Assembly: GCA_025934755.1 (NCBI GenBank)
Contig: JAICWQ010000012.1
Span: 1 to 33,726 of the forward strand
Reading direction: 5' to 3'
DNA from: Chthoniobacterales bacterium
GTDB taxonomy: Bacteria > Verrucomicrobiota > Verrucomicrobiia > Chthoniobacterales > UBA10450
DNA length: 33,726 nucleotides
A program made the translations under genes and the position numbers. Of this stretch, positions 15,800 to 23,573 are shown piece after piece (the stretch's first letter is position 1; the number at the start of each line of letters is the position of its first letter). The notes below the pieces were generated by a model. The model searched no databases. It saw nothing but the letters and a program-made list of their open reading frames with translations, and was not told the DNA's origin.

Positions 15800-17223
15800 T
15801 TTAGATTTTTGTCGAGCGCGCCGATCTTGCGAATCTCCGGCCACTTCCATGCTGCTCCGAGCACGACCAGAATTGTTCCGATTCCGCCGCCGACAACCGA
15901 AATTACCGGTCCCACCAACGCAGCGGTCAATCCCGACTCAAGCGCGCCAAATTCATTGGAGGTCCCGATGAAAATGTTGTTCACCGCCAAAACACGGCCG
16001 CGCATTTCGTCCGGCGTCACAAGTTGCACGATCGAGCCGCGAATGATGACGCTGACGCTGTCGACTGCGCCCGCCAGAAACAATGTCGCCAACGACAACC
16101 AAAGCACTTTGGACAAGCCAAAAATAATCGTCGCAATCCCGAATCCAGTTACACACCACAGCAAGGTTTTTCCGGCCCGGTGCATCGGCGGCAGATAGGC
16201 CACCGTCAGCGCCATCGCGAACGCGCCGATCGCCGGCGCGGCGCGCATCCAACCGAGACCGACCGCACCGCAATGCAAAATTTGGTCGGCGTAAATCGGC
16301 AACAACGCGACCGAGCCGCCTAACAACACCGCAAATAAATCAAGCGTGATCGTGGCCAGAATCACTTTCTTCCTGAAAACGAATTTTGCGCCGGCAGCCA
16401 GGCTTTTCCACGTGCTCTGTTTCTCGCGGTCGTGGGTCTGTTTGGCGCGGGGAATTGGCAGCACCGCCAGAAAGAACAAGGTCGAGGTGATTGCATCGAT
16501 CGCGTAGACAATCGGGAACCCGCGATTTGCGACGACGAATCCGCTCAGGGCCGGACCAACGACCGCTCCGATTTGGAATACACTGCTGTTCCAGGTCACG
16601 GCATTGGCAAACGCGTCTCGCGACACCAGGGTCGGAAAAAATGAGCTTCGCGCCGCCCAGGAAAATGTCCGGGCAATCGCGCCCAGAAATAACAGCAAGT
16701 AAAGCAGCGGGATCGACGCGTCGTCGAAGTGAAAGCTTTGTTGATGCTGCTCAAAGACTCCGGCAATCGCGCTGAATCCGTGATTACAGGCCCGCAAGAC
16801 CGGCAATTGAGGAATGTTGAGATGTTGCCAGGAGACTAGCGCCAGCAACGCGGACGTGATCGCACTGAAAATCTGGGACACGAGAATGATGTGCTTGCGA
16901 CTTATCCGATCGGCGAGATGTCCGGCCGGCAGGGAAAAACCGACGATCGGAACCGCAAAGACCAGACCAACCAATCCGAGTGCGGTCGCCGAATGAGTGC
17001 GCCGATAAATTTCCCATTCCACAGCCACGGCCAGCATCTGGCGGCCGATGATCGATAATAAATTGCCGGTGGTGAAAAATCGGAAGCCGCGCGACCGAAA
17101 CGCAGCGTAAGGATCGTGCCTCGGCGCGGGCGGAATGATCGGGCCGCAAATTTCCGGCCGGCCCCCAATTGGGGATTCATATTCGTTAGGCACTCTTGTT
17201 TCTCCGAAAGACCACATGAACAT
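15796..17223 (-). CDS. MFS transporter, EntS/MFS_3-type exporter
   Basis: A 475-residue major facilitator with 12 predicted membrane segments. After a 40-residue cytosolic lead (prolines, PEICGPIIPPAPRHDPYAAF) comes the first helix block FRFFTTGNLLSIIGRQMLAVAVEWEIY. The loop 2-3 signature is GHLADRISRK near residue 103. A late block TPDEMRGRVLAVNNIFIGTSNEFGALESG is characteristic of MFS_3/enterobactin exporter-like transporters. It most likely exports a small molecule by proton exchange; the cargo is unknown. A short insert with CNHGFSAIAGVFEQHQQ between helices 4 and 5 is unusual. The stop codon lies in repeat copy B. An in-frame ATG two codons downstream (17217) is an alternative start. Confidence 0.88.
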   Translation of the reverse strand: MFMWSFGETRVPNEYESPIGGRPEICGPIIPPAPRHDPYAAFRSRGFRFFTTGNLLSIIGRQMLAVAVEWEIYRRTHSATALGLVGLVFAVPIVGFSLPAGHLADRISRKHIILVSQIFSAITSALLALVSWQHLNIPQLPVLRACNHGFSAIAGVFEQHQQSFHFDDASIPLLYLLLFLGAIARTFSWAARSSFFPTLVSRDAFANAVTWNSSVFQIGAVVGPALSGFVVANRGFPIVYAIDAITSTLFFLAVLPIPRAKQTHDREKQSTWKSLAAGAKFVFRKKVILATITLDLFAVLLGGSVALLPIYADQILHCGAVGLGWMRAAPAIGAFAMALTVAYLPPMHRAGKTLLWCVTGFGIATIIFGLSKVLWLSLATLFLAGAVDSVSVIIRGSIVQLVTPDEMRGRVLAVNNIFIGTSNEFGALESGLTAALVGPVISVVGGGIGTILVVLGAAWKWPEIRKIGALDKNLK

Positions 17224-17254
17224 GCCTGTCCGGGACGAATTGTCGACACAACGT

Positions 17255-17280
17255 GGCGATGGAGGTCAATCGCCCCTACC
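17255..17280. repeat. Cloverleaf repeat, partial copy C (second hairpin plus right arm)
   Basis: GGCGATGGA/TCAATCGCC hairpin (imperfect) followed by CCTACC. The left half of the element is not recognisable. It lies in the divergent gap between the MFS exporter and the CysJ-like gene. Confidence 0.6.
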
Positions 17281-17294
17281 CGGGCCGTCCATTT

Positions 17295-17319
17295 GGTAGC
17301 GGCCGATCACCGATCGGCC
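17295..17319. repeat. Cloverleaf repeat, partial copy C' (left arm plus first hairpin)
   Basis: GGTAGC followed by GGCCGATC, loop ACC, GATCGGCC: the first-hairpin layout of copies A, B and D with a different arm sequence but complete pairing and the same loop. It lies 14 bases after partial copy C and 129 bases upstream of the CysJ-like start. Confidence 0.6.
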
Positions 17320-17448
17320 ATCTGTGTTCGAATGACAGGTACGGCGCCGGACCGGCCGACGATCTGGCTAAATAGGAAAGCCGCGAGATGTCTCGCGCGA
17401 AAAAAGGCTGAGAAAAGTTGCGGCAAAGAGAGACCGCCGTTACAAGAA

Positions 17449-18621
17449 ATGAACATGTCAGAAGTCAGCGCACCGCCAAAGCCGGCGTCCACTTCACAAT
17501 GGACGCGGCAAAATCCTTTTCCCGGCAAACTCGTCGTCAACCGTCGTTTGAGCACGGCTGACTCGGAAAAAGACACCCGTCATTTCGAAGTGGAGCTGAC
17601 AAACTGGGGATTAACATTTGAGCCCGGCGACTCCGTCGCGGTTTATCCGACAAACGATCCTCCACTGGTCGACGAAATCATTCACGCGCTGGGCGCAAAA
17701 GGCGACGAGCCGGTTCCGGCCGCTAAAACGACGAAGCCGCTCCGTGAAGCGCTGCTCCGAGATTATTCGATCACCCAGGTGACGCCCAAGTTTTTGAAAG
17801 CGATCGCGGAACGCGCGTCCGCCGCTCCGATGTTGAAGGAATTATTGCACCCGGAAAGAAAACACGACCTCGAAAATTACCTGTGGGGCGCCGAGGTCAT
17901 CGACTTCTTGATCGACCATCCATCGGTGAAATTCACCCCGGAGGAGTTTGTCGGACTGCTCACCAAATTGCAGCCGCGTTTGTATTCAGTCGCGTCGAGT
18001 CTGCGGGTTTTTCCCGACAGCGTTCATTTCATTGTCGACGTTGTGAAATACGAAAGCCGCGGCCGCATTCGCAAAGGGGTTTGCTCCGCTTTCATGGCCG
18101 AGCGCGCCGACAATGTTCCGGTGCCGGTCTATCCCAGCTCGGCGAAGCATTTTCATATGCCGGACGATGGAAACATTCCGTTGATCATGATCGGGCCGGG
18201 CACCGGGATCGCGCCGTTCCGGGCGTTTTTGCAGGAGCGACAGGCCCGGGGCGACAAAGGCAAAAGCTGGCTCTTCTTCGGAGCGCAACGCGAGAAATGC
18301 GATTACGCCTATCGCGAAGATTTTCATCAAATGAAACAGGATGGAATTCTCACCCGGATGGATTGCGCGTTTTCGCGCGATCAAGCCCACAAGATCTACG
18401 TGCAACATCGGATGCTGGAAAACGCGGCCGACATTTGGAAATGGATTGACCGCGATGGCGCGCATTTCTTTGTTTGCGGCGATGCCAAACGCATGGCGAA
18501 AGATGTGGATGCGGCGTTGCGAACAATCGTGCAGGAGCACGGAGGCAAATCGCCCGAGGAAGCAAGCGCCTACGTCGAAAAACTCAAAGCCGACAAGCGC
18601 TACAAGCGCGACGTCTACTGA
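17449..18621 (+). CDS. CysJ-like flavoprotein (FAD/NADPH half of sulfite reductase)
   Basis: A 390-residue diflavin-reductase-type protein without the N-terminal flavodoxin domain. Residues 25-235 are the FAD-binding and connecting domains: FEPGDSVAVYPTND at 57-70, the FAD motif RLYSVASS at 177-184 and GVCSAF at 210-215. Residues 243-390 are the NADPH domain: GPGTGIAPFRAF at 249-260, FFGAQREK and CGDAKRMAKDV at 343-353. The C-terminus ends in an aromatic residue (RYKRDVY), as in CysJ. It should pass electrons from NADPH to a sulfite reductase hemoprotein or similar acceptor; no such partner is in the window. Two ATGs (17449 and 17455) are possible starts; the frame open from 17116 is not conserved. 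The upstream gap holds the split cloverleaf repeat. Confidence 0.9.
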   Translation: MNMSEVSAPPKPASTSQWTRQNPFPGKLVVNRRLSTADSEKDTRHFEVELTNWGLTFEPGDSVAVYPTNDPPLVDEIIHALGAKGDEPVPAAKTTKPLREALLRDYSITQVTPKFLKAIAERASAAPMLKELLHPERKHDLENYLWGAEVIDFLIDHPSVKFTPEEFVGLLTKLQPRLYSVASSLRVFPDSVHFIVDVVKYESRGRIRKGVCSAFMAERADNVPVPVYPSSAKHFHMPDDGNIPLIMIGPGTGIAPFRAFLQERQARGDKGKSWLFFGAQREKCDYAYREDFHQMKQDGILTRMDCAFSRDQAHKIYVQHRMLENAADIWKWIDRDGAHFFVCGDAKRMAKDVDAALRTIVQEHGGKSPEEASAYVEKLKADKRYKRDVY

Positions 18622-18624
18622 TTG

Positions 18625-18775
18625 AAAATCCGAAATTCGAAACCCGAATTTCGAAATAAATCAGAAACCCAAAATCTAAAGTCTCGACACCTGTCGCGGA
18701 CGTGTTTTGAATTTTATGCTTTGAACATTCGAATTTGTTTCGGATTTCGATATTCGACTTTCGGATTCATCACAC
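18625..18775. repeat. Degenerate inverted 7-nt repeat tract upstream of the MBL gene
   Basis: AT-rich sequence with loose 7-nt units: ATTCGAA/ATCCGAA-type on the left (about 18625-18680) and the reverse complement (GAATTTG, TTCGGAT, TTCGATA, TTCGACT) on the right (about 18730-18775). It is open in the frame of the next gene from a TTG at 18622, but that translation is repetitive and not protein-like. It fills the gap of 192 bp between the CysJ-like stop and the MBL ATG. Confidence 0.6.
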
Positions 18776-18813
18776 CGCTTTGCAGGATTGGTTTGCTTTG
18801 TCTTTTTCAGACA

Positions 18814-19695
18814 ATGCACGCCGCGCCCCTGGATAAATATTCCTCACTGATCGTTGCTGACAAAGACCCCGGCTGTTCACCGCCGACGAATTCGATCCGC
18901 GTCACTTATCTCGGGGTTAACGGATTTCAATTCGAGAACGGTGGTCACGCTTTACTGGTCGATCCCTATTTCACCCGCATCGGATTGTGGGCTGCCGCTC
19001 TGAACGAGCGGATCGAATCGAATCCCAATCGGGTAACCGAAGGTTTGCGATATGTCCGTCCGGATATCGACGCAATTCTCGTCACTCATGCCCACTTCGA
19101 TCACTTGCTTGATGGGCCTGAAATTATGCGGCGCACTCACGCCCAATTGCTGGCCGGACCAACTGCGATCCGGCTGGTCGAGTCATTCGGAATTTCACCC
19201 GGCAAATGCGACGCCGTGAAACCCGGAAGCGCACGAAAAATCGGACCCTTCAAAATTCGGGTATTTCCTGCGCAACACGATCGCCTGTTTGGGAAAATTC
19301 CATTTTCCGGAAAGTCGGCATCGTCCAAACCGATGAAGGCGTCAGATTGGGGAGTGGGCGAGCCGCTCGCATTTTTAATCGAAGCAGCCGGCAAACGAAT
19401 TTACATCGACTCCGGCGGGATGCCCGGTGCTCCACCGACGGCAGAGCATGTCGATCTTGCAATCCTCGGAGTTGCGTTACCAGACAGTAGAAAGCGTTTT
19501 GCGGAGGCGATTCGACAACTGCAGCCACGTTACATTCTGCCAAGCCATCAGGACGATATGTTTGCGCCGATGAATCGAGGATTTGTTTTCGGAAAGATGA
19601 CAAACTTTCCTGCGCTCCTTCGCGAAACTCGAAAAGAAAATTTACCCGGCGATCTGATTCTTCTCGATTATTTCAAACCGTGGACGCTGCCTTGA
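18814..19695 (+). CDS. MBL-fold metallo-hydrolase, probably once exported
   Basis: An MBL-fold protein of 293 residues from the ATG. Metal ligands lie in LVTHAHFDHLLDG, then AQHDR and IDSGG, with the last histidine in LPSHQDD; YLGVNGFQFENGG opens the fold as in the UlaG/L-ascorbate-lactonase-like and NAPE-PLD-like groups. Substrate unknown. The sequence just before the ATG, read in frame, is CRIGLLCLFQTMHAAPLDK. This looks like a signal peptide core with an AXA-like cleavage site, but no standard start precedes it: the 7-nt repeat tract (18625-18775) lies there instead. So the true start is uncertain, and the protein may have lost its export signal. The stop overlaps the cyclase start. Confidence 0.8.
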   Translation: MHAAPLDKYSSLIVADKDPGCSPPTNSIRVTYLGVNGFQFENGGHALLVDPYFTRIGLWAAALNERIESNPNRVTEGLRYVRPDIDAILVTHAHFDHLLDGPEIMRRTHAQLLAGPTAIRLVESFGISPGKCDAVKPGSARKIGPFKIRVFPAQHDRLFGKIPFSGKSASSKPMKASDWGVGEPLAFLIEAAGKRIYIDSGGMPGAPPTAEHVDLAILGVALPDSRKRFAEAIRQLQPRYILPSHQDDMFAPMNRGFVFGKMTNFPALLRETRKENLPGDLILLDYFKPWTLP

Positions 19696-21209
19696 AGCGA
19701 CATGCCCTGCTCGTCACGGCCCTCGCGCCGTTGATTCCACATTTGGTCGGCAGCACGTTCAACATTTGGTACAACATGACGGTGATCGATCCGCTGCTGG
19801 TCGCGGCGGGTTTAAAACAACGGTTCATCTCGACCGTGATCATGTGGAATGCCGTCGCTTATCCAGCCGGGATTGGCATTTGGCTGTGGTTGATTGTTTC
19901 GCTTCGCTCGACCTATGAACGGCTCGCTCGTGGGGAGAACATTCCACCGGATAAACTTGATCCGGTCCGGCGACGCCTGGTTCATCTGCCGTGGTATGGC
20001 GCGGCGATTTCGGGCGCCGGATGGTTCCTGGGCGCAATTGTCTTTCTGATTTCCCTCGCCCTCGCCGGCCGGCCAATGAACACCCAATTGTTCTGGCATC
20101 TTCCAATTTCGTTCGCCGTTTCTGGATTCATTGCCACGACCCAGAGTTTCTTCCTGATCGAGCTGGCAAGCCACTGGGGACTGTTTCCGCTCTTCTTCCA
20201 CGATGCGCGCCCTGACCGATTGGAAAGAATCCATCCAATCACCTTGCGAATGCGCGGATTCATGTGGGCGATCTCCGCCAGCGTTTGTCCGATCGGCTCT
20301 CTGTTGTTGTTGCTTTTTGCGCCACCATCGCCCGCGACAAATCCACAATTGTTCGGCGTCTTCGTGGCAATCATCGGGGTAGCGTTTGCATTGTTCTCGG
20401 CATTGCTCATTGGACGTTCGGTCGCCCAACCTGTGGATGAATTGCGGAGAGCGGCGCAGGCCGTCAGGCAAGGTCAGCTCGAAGTTCAAGTTCCGTTGCG
20501 GAGAGCCGATGAATTCGGCGCCTTAATTGGCGAGTTTAATCGCATGGTGACGGAACTGCGCGAGAAGGAGCGGCTCCGACAAAGTTTTGGCGCGCATGTC
20601 GGCCGCACCGCGGCTGAAGAAATACTGACGCGCGATCCTGGTCTCGGCGGAACCGAACAGGTCGTCACGATAATGTTTGTCGACATTCGTTCGTTCACCG
20701 CGCGGTCTGGATATTTGTCTCCGACCGGGACAGTTGCTCTTTTGAACGAATTTCTCCGGGTGATGGTGGAGACGGTCGAAGGCGAGCACGGCGGGATGAT
20801 CAACAAATTTCTGGGTGACGGGTTCATGGCGCTTTTCGGCATCGGTAACCGCAGTATCGATCACGCCGACGATGCCGTTGCCGCTGCGCGCTCGATTCAA
20901 CGAAATTTGGAACAGTTGAATGCGAAAAGAAGTGCCCGGGGCGACGAAACAATTAACATTGGAATTGGCATTAACACCGGTCCGGCGATTGTTGGCAGCA
21001 TCGGTTCGCCAGAACGGATGGAATTTACGGTGATCGGCAATACCGTGAACGTTGCGTCGCGGGTCGAAGCCCTGAACAAGACCCTCGGCACCTCGCTCTT
21101 ATTGACCAAGGAAACGCGCGCTGCTCTGCAACAGGCAATCGAACTTCGCGAACTTCCGCCACAAACCGTCAAGGGCGTCGATCAACCTGTCGCGATCTAC
21201 ACCATCTAA
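19680..21209 (+). CDS. Membrane-bound class III adenylate/guanylate cyclase with HAMP
   Basis: A 509-residue signal protein. Residues 8-245 hold about six membrane segments, followed by a HAMP linker (RSVAQPVDELRRAAQAVRQGQ, about 246-266, continuing to 298). The cyclase domain has metal aspartates D335 (FVDIRSFT) and D380 (FLGDGFMALFG), substrate lysine K376, T450, and transition-state residues N457 and R461 (NTVNVASRVE); so it should be active, making cAMP or cGMP. The N-terminal membrane domain may sense a ligand of unknown type. The start is GTG at 19680, overlapping the MBL gene by 16 bp, or TTG at 19692 overlapping its TGA; either implies translational coupling. Repeat copy D follows. 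Confidence 0.92.
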   Translation: MDAALKRHALLVTALAPLIPHLVGSTFNIWYNMTVIDPLLVAAGLKQRFISTVIMWNAVAYPAGIGIWLWLIVSLRSTYERLARGENIPPDKLDPVRRRLVHLPWYGAAISGAGWFLGAIVFLISLALAGRPMNTQLFWHLPISFAVSGFIATTQSFFLIELASHWGLFPLFFHDARPDRLERIHPITLRMRGFMWAISASVCPIGSLLLLLFAPPSPATNPQLFGVFVAIIGVAFALFSALLIGRSVAQPVDELRRAAQAVRQGQLEVQVPLRRADEFGALIGEFNRMVTELREKERLRQSFGAHVGRTAAEEILTRDPGLGGTEQVVTIMFVDIRSFTARSGYLSPTGTVALLNEFLRVMVETVEGEHGGMINKFLGDGFMALFGIGNRSIDHADDAVAAARSIQRNLEQLNAKRSARGDETINIGIGINTGPAIVGSIGSPERMEFTVIGNTVNVASRVEALNKTLGTSLLLTKETRAALQQAIELRELPPQTVKGVDQPVAIYTI

Positions 21210-21223
21210 CGCCAGCCCTGAAC

Positions 21224-21279
21224 AGGTAGCGGCGGCTCACCGAGCCGCCAAGGGCGATTGAGGTCAATCGCCGCTACCT
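21224..21279. repeat. Cloverleaf palindromic repeat, copy D (most complete)
   Basis: A 56-bp element between two convergent genes: AGGTAGC (21224-21230); hairpin GGCGGCTC/GAGCCGCC with loop ACC; linker AAG; hairpin GGCGATTGA/TCAATCGCC with loop GG; GCTACCT (21273-21279). All three stems pair perfectly. The stop codon of the YfhO-like gene (TAG, 21276-21274) lies in its right arm. It could form a bidirectional transcription stop. Confidence 0.9.
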
Positions 21280-23508
21280 CAGCTTCTCGTGCGATCGCAC
21301 GGCGCCGAACATCCCTAAAATCCAGATTGCCGCACAGACGATCGAAATTGCGCTGCCAACGACTAACCACCACGGACGATAAATCAGGCTTAAACGACCG
21401 TGCGCGCCCGCCGGAACTTCGACGGTTGGAAATAATCCGCGATACGAATTGACTGGAAGGGCTCGATTTCCGACCGTCGCTTGATATCCGCGAAAGTAAG
21501 GCCGCGAAAAAGTCAGAAGCGCGTTTTCGCCACCGACCGGAACGTCGACATTTACGGCGACGTGATTTCGCGAGTCGTCGATTTCCGAGATTTTTGCGGT
21601 CGCGAACTCTCTTCCCGGAAAGGTGTCGATCCATTCAACTGAACGGACCCGGGCGAGCGGTCCGCCATTTCGATGAAAAACACGGCCATCGTCGCTGGAA
21701 AATTCCAGCTGCCACAGCGCCGTCATCGGTTCGACGCCAATTTCAGGGGCGATGATAATACCGTCGACCCCAAGCTGTTCCAGAATTCCACCGGGGCCCG
21801 ATTGGTTCTCGATCAGATATTTTCCGACGTCGGGGTCGATTTCGCCGTGGATAAAAAACTTGAACTCACGGGCCACGCCCGCCGCGAGAATCGGGCTGTA
21901 GCCATTGATGAAATGCAATTGGGCAAACATCGGAGTGCTGCCGGGCCGCGCCACCTGCCCGACCGGACCGTTTCGGTATTCGCGCCGGTAGGCGTACTCA
22001 GCCGGCGAGTAAATCGCGAGATAGAGACGATTTCGATCCAACGGTTCCGGTCTGATGAGGTCTTGAGAAAAATTGTATTTCGGGACGCCGCAATTCGGCG
22101 GAATGCAAATATAAGTCGCGAGCAAAACAGCAAAGGTGACGATTGGCGGCATCCACCGGCGCACTTTCGTGATGGGGAGGAACAACTCGAACAGCGCCCA
22201 AATCGCCGCGATCTGGAAATAAATCCAGGTCACCGTCGCGGCGTAGCTGCCACCAAGGTTGAAGACCGACATCGGGATGGTGATGATCAGCAAAAGGAGA
22301 AAGGCCGTGGAACCAACCGCCAGGCGTGGCCGAAGCTGCAGCACTTCAGCGGCGCAAAGCGCAAGGACCAGATGAAAAAATGGCAGCCACCGAAAACTCC
22401 ATCGAAAAAGCCCGGTGGTGGGAACCATCGCGAGCACAAGCAGAACGACGAGAAGGATCAGTTCCCACTTTATTCGCCGGAGGATTAAACGCGGCTGCCA
22501 AAGAAACCCGGCGACGAGCGCGGCCGGCGCTGCGAGACCGCAGGCAAGTTCAGTCGCAGTGTGAGGCAGGTAACGAGTGGAAAAATCGGCCCAATTCACC
22601 GTCCAACATGGCAAGATAAACGCCGGCAAAGCGCGCCAGGGCACGATCCATTGCCAATGCCCTCCCGCGGACTGCAACGAGCGAGCCGAACCCTGGACGT
22701 AATCGAAAATCGCCAGCCATGACGGCGCCGCTAATCCAAAGCCGAGCGCCACTCCGAACATCATCGGCCCGACCGATCTCCAATCCCGCGTTTGAGAGAA
22801 GGATTTGATCGCCAACCACGCGATCAAAAGGACAAGCATCAAAACCGTGTAAGGAAATCCCCCGGTAACGAGCAGATAGACAAACGGCGCCGGCCACAGG
22901 GCCGGAAGCAAACGCTCAACGCTCAACCTCCAACGCTCAACGCCCAATTTTCCGAGTTCCGCGTTGAGCGTTGAAAGGCGAAGCGATTTCTCACAGCCCC
23001 ACCAGGCCCACGGCAACCAGCTGAAAGCTGCGAGCGCGCCGAACCAATCCGTCGCGCCCCAGCAGATGATCCAGCCGTTCAGGGCGGCGACCAGTCCGAC
23101 AAAAATCGACAATGAAAAGGAAAGCTTTCGATTACGCGCGAGGACGAACGCTCCGGCCGCCAGGACAAAAAGATGAGTGATCGAGAGTGCAGCCGCTTGT
23201 TGCGGGAAGGTGAGAGGGAATTTCCAAATCAAAATAACAGCGGCGTTTACAAAAATCGAAAAGGTCCCGTATTGAAATTCGCCCGCGAGATTAGAGCAGA
23301 CCCACGAGTAAGGACTGAGCAGCGGGAGATGACCTTCGCTCCAACTTCGGGCAACGTCGGCGAATACTGGGAGGATCGACAATTCATAATCGTCGTTCCA
23401 AAAGATAAGGCGATCGTGCCAGAGCAGCGCCAGACAGAACCCGATAACGAGCAGCCCGGCAATGAAGGCGCCGAGAATTTCCGAACGCAATGAGCGCGGT
23501 TCGGACAT
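21274..23508 (-). CDS. YfhO-like large membrane protein (GT-C-like)
   Basis: A 744-residue integral membrane protein with 11-13 hydrophobic segments and a soluble C-terminal region. The early periplasmic loop (FWNDDYELSILPVFADVARSWSEGHLPLLSPY, near 37-66) and the end (FSRPYFRGYQATVGNRALPV, then VPAGAHGRLSLIYRPWWLVVG) match the YfhO pattern, a GT-C-like family that helps glycosylate lipoteichoic acid in Bacillus. Here it may modify a cell-surface polymer; not proven. Residues 176-201 (LRLSTLNAELGKLGVERW...) are encoded by an inserted inverted 7-nt repeat and interrupt a cytosolic loop between membrane segments without breaking the frame. The stop lies in repeat copy D; the start is 10 bases from a 7-nt tract. 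Confidence 0.82.
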   Translation of the reverse strand: MSEPRSLRSEILGAFIAGLLVIGFCLALLWHDRLIFWNDDYELSILPVFADVARSWSEGHLPLLSPYSWVCSNLAGEFQYGTFSIFVNAAVILIWKFPLTFPQQAAALSITHLFVLAAGAFVLARNRKLSFSLSIFVGLVAALNGWIICWGATDWFGALAAFSWLPWAWWGCEKSLRLSTLNAELGKLGVERWRLSVERLLPALWPAPFVYLLVTGGFPYTVLMLVLLIAWLAIKSFSQTRDWRSVGPMMFGVALGFGLAAPSWLAIFDYVQGSARSLQSAGGHWQWIVPWRALPAFILPCWTVNWADFSTRYLPHTATELACGLAAPAALVAGFLWQPRLILRRIKWELILLVVLLVLAMVPTTGLFRWSFRWLPFFHLVLALCAAEVLQLRPRLAVGSTAFLLLLIITIPMSVFNLGGSYAATVTWIYFQIAAIWALFELFLPITKVRRWMPPIVTFAVLLATYICIPPNCGVPKYNFSQDLIRPEPLDRNRLYLAIYSPAEYAYRREYRNGPVGQVARPGSTPMFAQLHFINGYSPILAAGVAREFKFFIHGEIDPDVGKYLIENQSGPGGILEQLGVDGIIIAPEIGVEPMTALWQLEFSSDDGRVFHRNGGPLARVRSVEWIDTFPGREFATAKISEIDDSRNHVAVNVDVPVGGENALLTFSRPYFRGYQATVGNRALPVNSYRGLFPTVEVPAGAHGRLSLIYRPWWLVVGSAISIVCAAIWILGMFGAVRSHEKLR
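22911..22974. repeat. Inverted 7-nt repeat inside the YfhO-like coding sequence
   Basis: Left arm: AACGCTC, AACGCTC, AACCTCC, AACGCTC, AACGCCC (22911-22945). Right arm: GCGTTGA twice (22961-22974). TCAACGCTCAACGC-type pairing gives a stem of about 12-14 bp around a 17-nt loop. The tract is translated as part of the membrane protein. Confidence 0.85.
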
Positions 23509-23517
23509 TTAACAGAG

Positions 23518-23559
23518 CAAACGTCCAACGTCCAACGTCCAACGTCCAACGCCCAATGA
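23518..23559. repeat. 7-nt tandem repeat, left flank of the four-helix-bundle gene
   Basis: Six consecutive units: CAAACGT, CCAACGT three times, CCAACGC, CCAATGA. It begins 10 bases upstream of the YfhO-like start codon and ends 14 bases before the four-helix-bundle stop codon. Confidence 0.88.
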
Positions 23560-23573
23560 AATAGCATGAAATG

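Noticed and set aside
15458-16198. 246-codon open frame on the plus strand
   Set aside because: Spans the antisense of the nitrilase and MFS genes and crosses repeat copy B; composition is low-complexity and not protein-like.
17116-17448. N-terminal extension of the CysJ-like protein as a flavodoxin domain
   Set aside because: The translated stretch has no flavodoxin motif, overlaps the divergent MFS gene start and crosses the split cloverleaf repeat.
19812-20489. 225-codon open frame on the minus strand
   Set aside because: Antisense of the cyclase membrane/HAMP region; no family features.
21673-22488. 271-codon open frame on the plus strand
   Set aside because: Antisense of the YfhO-like gene, highly charged and without motifs.
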